A DNA stretch of 64,000 nucleotides, taken from the NCBI GenBank assembly GCA_032358165.1, contig JAALGY010000021.1:248001-312000 (forward strand). Direction: 5' to 3'. The DNA comes from Diplosphaera chodatii. Lineage: Eukaryota; Chlorophyta; Trebouxiophyceae; Prasiolales; Stichococcaceae. A program made the translations under genes and the position numbers. The notes under the pieces were generated by a model. The model made no database searches. It had not been told where the DNA came from and worked only from the letters and a program-made list of their open reading frames with translations. Of this stretch, positions 59,761-64,000 are shown piece after piece (the stretch's first letter is position 1; each line of letters begins with the position of its first letter).

Positions 59761-62700
59761 TCAGGGCAGCTGCTGCAGGGCTTGAAGAAGGCTGCGCAGC
59801 GAGTGGTTGGGGATCAACTCCGCAGTGATGGCTCCTCGGGTCACTGGCGACACAGTGCCATGCTCTGCCACCCATGCCTCGATTGCCGCACGCTCATAGC
59901 AGATGCCATCGGAAGCTATCACTGGGTCCCGCATCCTCGCCTGCAGCACCCAGCGATGGTGTCAACCAAAGAACGGACGTGTGGGAACCCCTTTCCAGTG
60001 GAGTACAAGTTGCTAGATGCTGCTTCTGTGTCAACCCTACTCACGTTGCTCAGGGGACAGAGCTGCCAGCTGGTGTCCACATCGCCGCTCGCGCGTGGCG
60101 GCGCCGCTGCGCCTGCATCAGCATCTGGGCGAAGCGGCGGCTGCGCGCCATGGTCCTGGCCGCCGGGGCCGGCACCCTCAGAGAGCGCTCGATCAGCTTC
60201 AGCCGCCTCCTGTGGCCGCATGTCGTTTGCTCCTGAGGTGCCCTGCTGGCTGTTGACTGCCAGCGTTGCAGCCTTGGCCGCCTTCTTCCGAGACGTCTTC
60301 CGCGCTTGCTTGGCACTCCTGGCTGCCACCTTTGCCTCCTCCTCCTCCTACAACCCGCGAGCATAGGGTACTGCGCCTTACATTGGCTCCCGGATTTGCA
60401 CCAATGCAGGAAGGTGAGGGTGACTTCCCGTGTATACAATGTTGACTGTGAACAACTGGAAGGCCGCACCAAGAGCAGCGCTGCCATGCGCTCCGCCGCT
60501 GCCGCCGCCGCCTGCTGCTCCTGGTGCGACGGCTGAGCTGGGGCTGCAGCCGGTGCCCTTGCCTGCCGTGCTGCAGGGCGGGCTGAAGCATGGTCATACC
60601 ATGCCGCACTTGCTGTCACCGGCCTGTGGCAGCAGCTGCAGCTTGCTGACGCCAGCTCCTGTGCAACCTGCGACCTTGCTGGCGGCATGAGGGAGGTGAT
60701 GGCCGCCTCGACGCTAGTCAGTCATTGCGGAGCTGCATCGTCAACTCTGAGGACATCCTGCAGCAGCCCAGCTTTGGCACGACATCAGCGTGGGCAAATT
60801 GTTAAATGCAACTGCAGACTGCGACCACAGAGAGAGATTTGCAGCCCTGAGTCACACAGCTTGTGTGTTGCACCGTGTCCAGCATGAATGCAAGCTCACC
60901 GCGCACGGAGATCGTTGACGCTGCCCTGCAAGTGTCTCAGCTGACCCACAGCTTCAGGAGCTGGGATACCATACACCATACTGGAGCTGCTCTTGAGAGC
61001 TCTACAGGGGCCGTGGCTTGCGCTTGCAACCTCGGACAGGGCAGAGCAGAGGCACTTGCAGCAAGCCGCCAGGTCCGGAACCTTCATAGCAACGCCATGA
61101 AAGTCAGGCTGTGCAGCTTGGGTCGGGCAGTCGCGATGTTGCTGAGGACTGAGGGGCTTCAGCTTCAGACAGTGCGCAGGCTTAATGCACTCACAGCAAC
61201 AAACCTGCTGGGCACTGACTCTGAACCTGGCGTTGCCTTTGGATCCGGGGGCCATTCCCACAGCAAACTGCAGAGCGTCCATCAACACTGACGTCACCTC
61301 AAGCTGCATGTAAATCTCTGGCCTGCAGAGCACAGCAGCGGTCAGAAAGCTTGCCGACAAGCGCTGCAGGATCGCCGATCTTGATGAGCAGGCAGCACAG
61401 GATGTGCACACGCCAGGCTGCACCCACCAGTCAGCGGCTAACATCTTTGAGGCTGCACCCAGGTCGGTGAACCCCTTCAGGATCGTCTCAGTGATGGACG
61501 GGGCACCAGGGGGCACAGAACACTGTTTCGCCCCATTGGCATCCATCATCATGGCAACAAACTGACAGCCTGACAGCACAGTTCGTTTGAGATCGTCCGG
61601 TGATACGGACAACCCCTTTGCCTGCACCATGACGTGCATCTGCATGTCAGCACCATCGCGGGCGGGCATCGGCTGCAGCAAGAGCTTCAGCACAGACAGG
61701 CAATGCAGCACCATTGTTGCAAGTGGCTGCCGGAAGATTAACGAAGCACCTTCAGCAGCATTGGCACACGCGATATGCATAGGTGCATATCAGCCAGCTG
61801 CCAGTAACTACGCATCAGCAACATGTCCTGCATCCTGCCTGCGGATGCACACAGCCGCAGTATCAGCAGCTGTCGGCACAGATGTCGGCAGAAGCTGATA
61901 GCTGCACATCTCCAACTGCTGCGGCGGCATGTGGCACAAGGTGCTCACCAAACCGAGTCTTGGGGGTAGCAAAGCCGCAGGGAGGAAGTCGTACACAGAA
62001 CGCAACGATTCCCATGACGGTGTTGTTCGGGATGCCGCATGCACTGTCCAATGAACACGTGTATTCTTGAGACACCAGCTGCTTCACCGTCCTCCACATC
62101 AGCTGTAAGGCCTGCACTGAAAGACATGCACATGCTCGGAAGGCATGGCGCTGCAGCAGTGCGACACTTCTCCGCCTTGCGATTGGTCAATTGCAGTCTG
62201 CAGATGCACTCTATCCTCAGCCTGTAGGACGTGACAGCCGACAAGTCAGAGGTTACCGGCCTACCTTTGCAATTGCCTCACTGATGTCATCATGGATGAT
62301 GTAGCGAGAAAACCTCGGCTCCTTGGCACGACCCACCGCAGCCGCAGCAATTGCAGCAGCGCTCTCGGTGACGGTAGTCAGCATCTGTGTGTCGTTCAGC
62401 CACTGCACCACAGCAGAGCCGGCTCATAAACCATCAGGCATAGGATACGCACACAGGTGCGCTGCCTTCCGAAGTGCATGCCGACGTGGACAGATGCAGC
62501 ACCTGCTGCGAATCACCTCACAGCAGAACTGCAGTGTAGAGCCGGCAGCCTTCCATGCTGGCAGTAGTGCGCTGTGAGCAAGCAGCTCCCCCGCAGAAGT
62601 TGCACCACACACGGCGTCCATTGCCGCCTGATGAGCACAGGTCAACAACGTTCGTAACCATACGGGTACAAGCATTCGCACATCAGACTCCTGCACAAGT

Positions 62701-64000
62701 AATGCAAGAACAAGGAGCAGAAGAAGAAAAAAGAAAACCGGACCATGTACGACATGCAGTGTACTGCTCGCCATTGAAGCAGTCTGTCCTCCTCCGCAAG
62801 AATTGCGCAGACCATACCAGCAGGCTGCAGCGCGGCTGTTAGTCCAGCAGCCATTGCAACCACTGCAGCAGATTTGACACTAGCAGTGGCCGCAGGTGCC
62901 ACAGCCATCAGCAGCGGCCTTCCATCTGACAGTATTCCCTGCAGCGCTCACAACCAAGGTTGGGTCGACATATAACAGTTCAAGACCCCATCCCCTACAT
63001 GTCCCTATGCGCGTTCAGTGAACTCAAGGAGGCAGCGCACCGCGCATTGGTATGCATATTGCAGTGGCACGTCTGCATTGAAGTTGCGAGCAACTCGTCC
63101 ATATATGGCGATAATGGCGTTGGCCAGCTCCTGCAAGAGATTCAGAGCGTGCAGCTGTTCGCATTTTGGCAGATTGTCCAGACCACTCTGAAGTCAGCGT
63201 ATCGAGCAGGCCTTGGCAGGCAAGCGTGTGGTCAGAAAATCACCTGCGACACTGCAGGCCGCTTGCCGCGCTGCACGCGGCGCTGCACAGTCATCCAGGC
63301 GACCTCAAGCAGCGTGGCTTGGGTGTAGCACAATGTCGGCATGATGAGCAGGTCATCAGGCGCCTGTGTGTGTGCAACAGGATGGTGTGTGACCAGCCTG
63401 TTTGAAGCACTTTATGCAAGGTAACATGCCGCAGGCTGCACTGTAGGGTAGGATGTTCAGGCTCAGATGGTGTCTTGCGCTCGCCTCAGCTGCTGTGTCA
63501 ATCTGCAGGCTGCGCACCATCATTGGGACCATGGCCTTGCCCAACCGCCGCTGCTCCTTGCGAGCCTGTGCCTGGATGTGTGCAGCAAGCTGCAGGATGG
63601 CCTGCAGGTACTCCTGGCTGTGCAGGAGCTCCTCATCAGCCTGCAGTCAGCAGAAAGCATTATGGCGAGGGATGGTTCACACGCCATGCCATGCAATCTG
63701 GCGGCTGTGGTGGCCCCTGTGACATTGACGTGCCAGCGCATGTGGCTCACAGTACAGTCTCGGCCACTGCGCACCTGTGCCAGCGTGGTGTGATGTGTCT
63801 GCGGCAGCAATGCATGAGCCTCCGCCAATGACACGCAGTTCTGCAACCCCAACGTCTCGCAGCGCGTTCCTGTGGCCAGTGTCATGCCAAAGCGCAGGAC
63901 ATGCACGGCCCCTGAAACTGTAGGCGCTGCAATGGTCCTGCAAGGATGTTGTCAACGTGCCTATCTTGTGTGCGTGAAGTTATTGCTGGACACACCAGCA
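59761..64000 (-). CDS. U-box protein B, paralogue of A, 5' part beyond the window
   Basis: It shows the same exon order as the neighbour at 53998-59194, so the two arose by tandem duplication. Corresponding segments read downstream from the window edge: GLQNCVSLAEAHALLPQTHH (~63840), ELLHSQEYLQAILQLAAHIQ (~63630), DGRPLLMAVAPAATASVKSA (~62920), AMDAVCGATSAGELLAHSAL (~62620), EPRFSRYIIHDDISEAIAK (~62310), CGIPNNTVMGIVAFCVRLPP (~62040), LSGCQFVAMMMDANGAKQCS (~61580) and PEIYMQLEVTSVLMDALQFA (~61320). A basic KQARKTSRKKAAKAA helix (~60310) and the C-terminal U-box follow (59949-59761): MRDPVIASDGICYERAAIEA, then PVTRGAITAELIPNHSLRSL, ending LLQALQQLP. The U-box is better conserved between copies than the helical region. 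The N-terminus and start codon are not in the window. Confidence 0.7.

Overview
The window is nuclear DNA from a photosynthetic eukaryote, almost certainly a chlorophyte green alga. The evidence is GC-rich coding sequence broken by many short GT-AG introns (acceptors very often TGCAG), UGUAA-type polyadenylation signals after several stops, a nucleus-encoded chloroplast ATP synthase subunit, a fused BTA1 betaine-lipid synthase, a Chlamydomonas-like centrin, and a plastid-type long-chain prenyl diphosphate synthase. I see no rRNA, tRNA, CRISPR array or mobile element. Almost no gene is one open frame; gene models below were assembled by hand from exon-sized frames, family resemblance and splice sites. 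Outer CDS limits are more certain than every internal exon.

Layout. 1-845: no clear gene, perhaps fragments of terminal exons. 846-4384 (+): DNA polymerase epsilon subunit B. 4553-5383 (-): NUDT15/NUDX1-like Nudix hydrolase. 5878-7615 (-): chloroplast ATP synthase CF0 subunit II (b'). 7616-8292: divergent promoter region holding a perfect 15-bp inverted repeat with a TATA box in each arm. 8293-13956 (+): NSUN2/TRM4 RNA m5C methyltransferase. 14748-16489 (-): small-family F-box protein. 17401-21989 (+): BTA1. 22667-24954 (-): solanesyl-type diphosphate synthase. 25760-28222 (-): A-type cyclin. 28818-30168 (+): centrin. 30809-35434 (+): large zinc-finger protein with UBA-like segments. 35701-36219 (-): 82-residue protein. 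36934-42759 (-): MCM6. 43190-44738 (+): coiled-coil protein. 45172-52899 (-): WASH complex subunit 4 (SWIP). 53998-59194 (-) and 59761-64000 (-, cut by the window end): two tandem paralogues with a C-terminal U-box and a long helical region I do not recognise.

Functions are mixed. Three genes act in DNA replication and the cell cycle (POLE2, cyclin A, MCM6), two serve the plastid (ATP synthase b', prenyl diphosphate synthase), one makes the betaine lipid DGTS, and one (WASHC4) belongs to the endosomal actin-nucleation machinery that land plants are thought to lack. Neighbours alternate between divergent pairs with short shared promoters and convergent pairs whose 3' ends probably overlap. The items most worth a second look are WASHC4, the U-box tandem pair and the palindromic TATA promoter.
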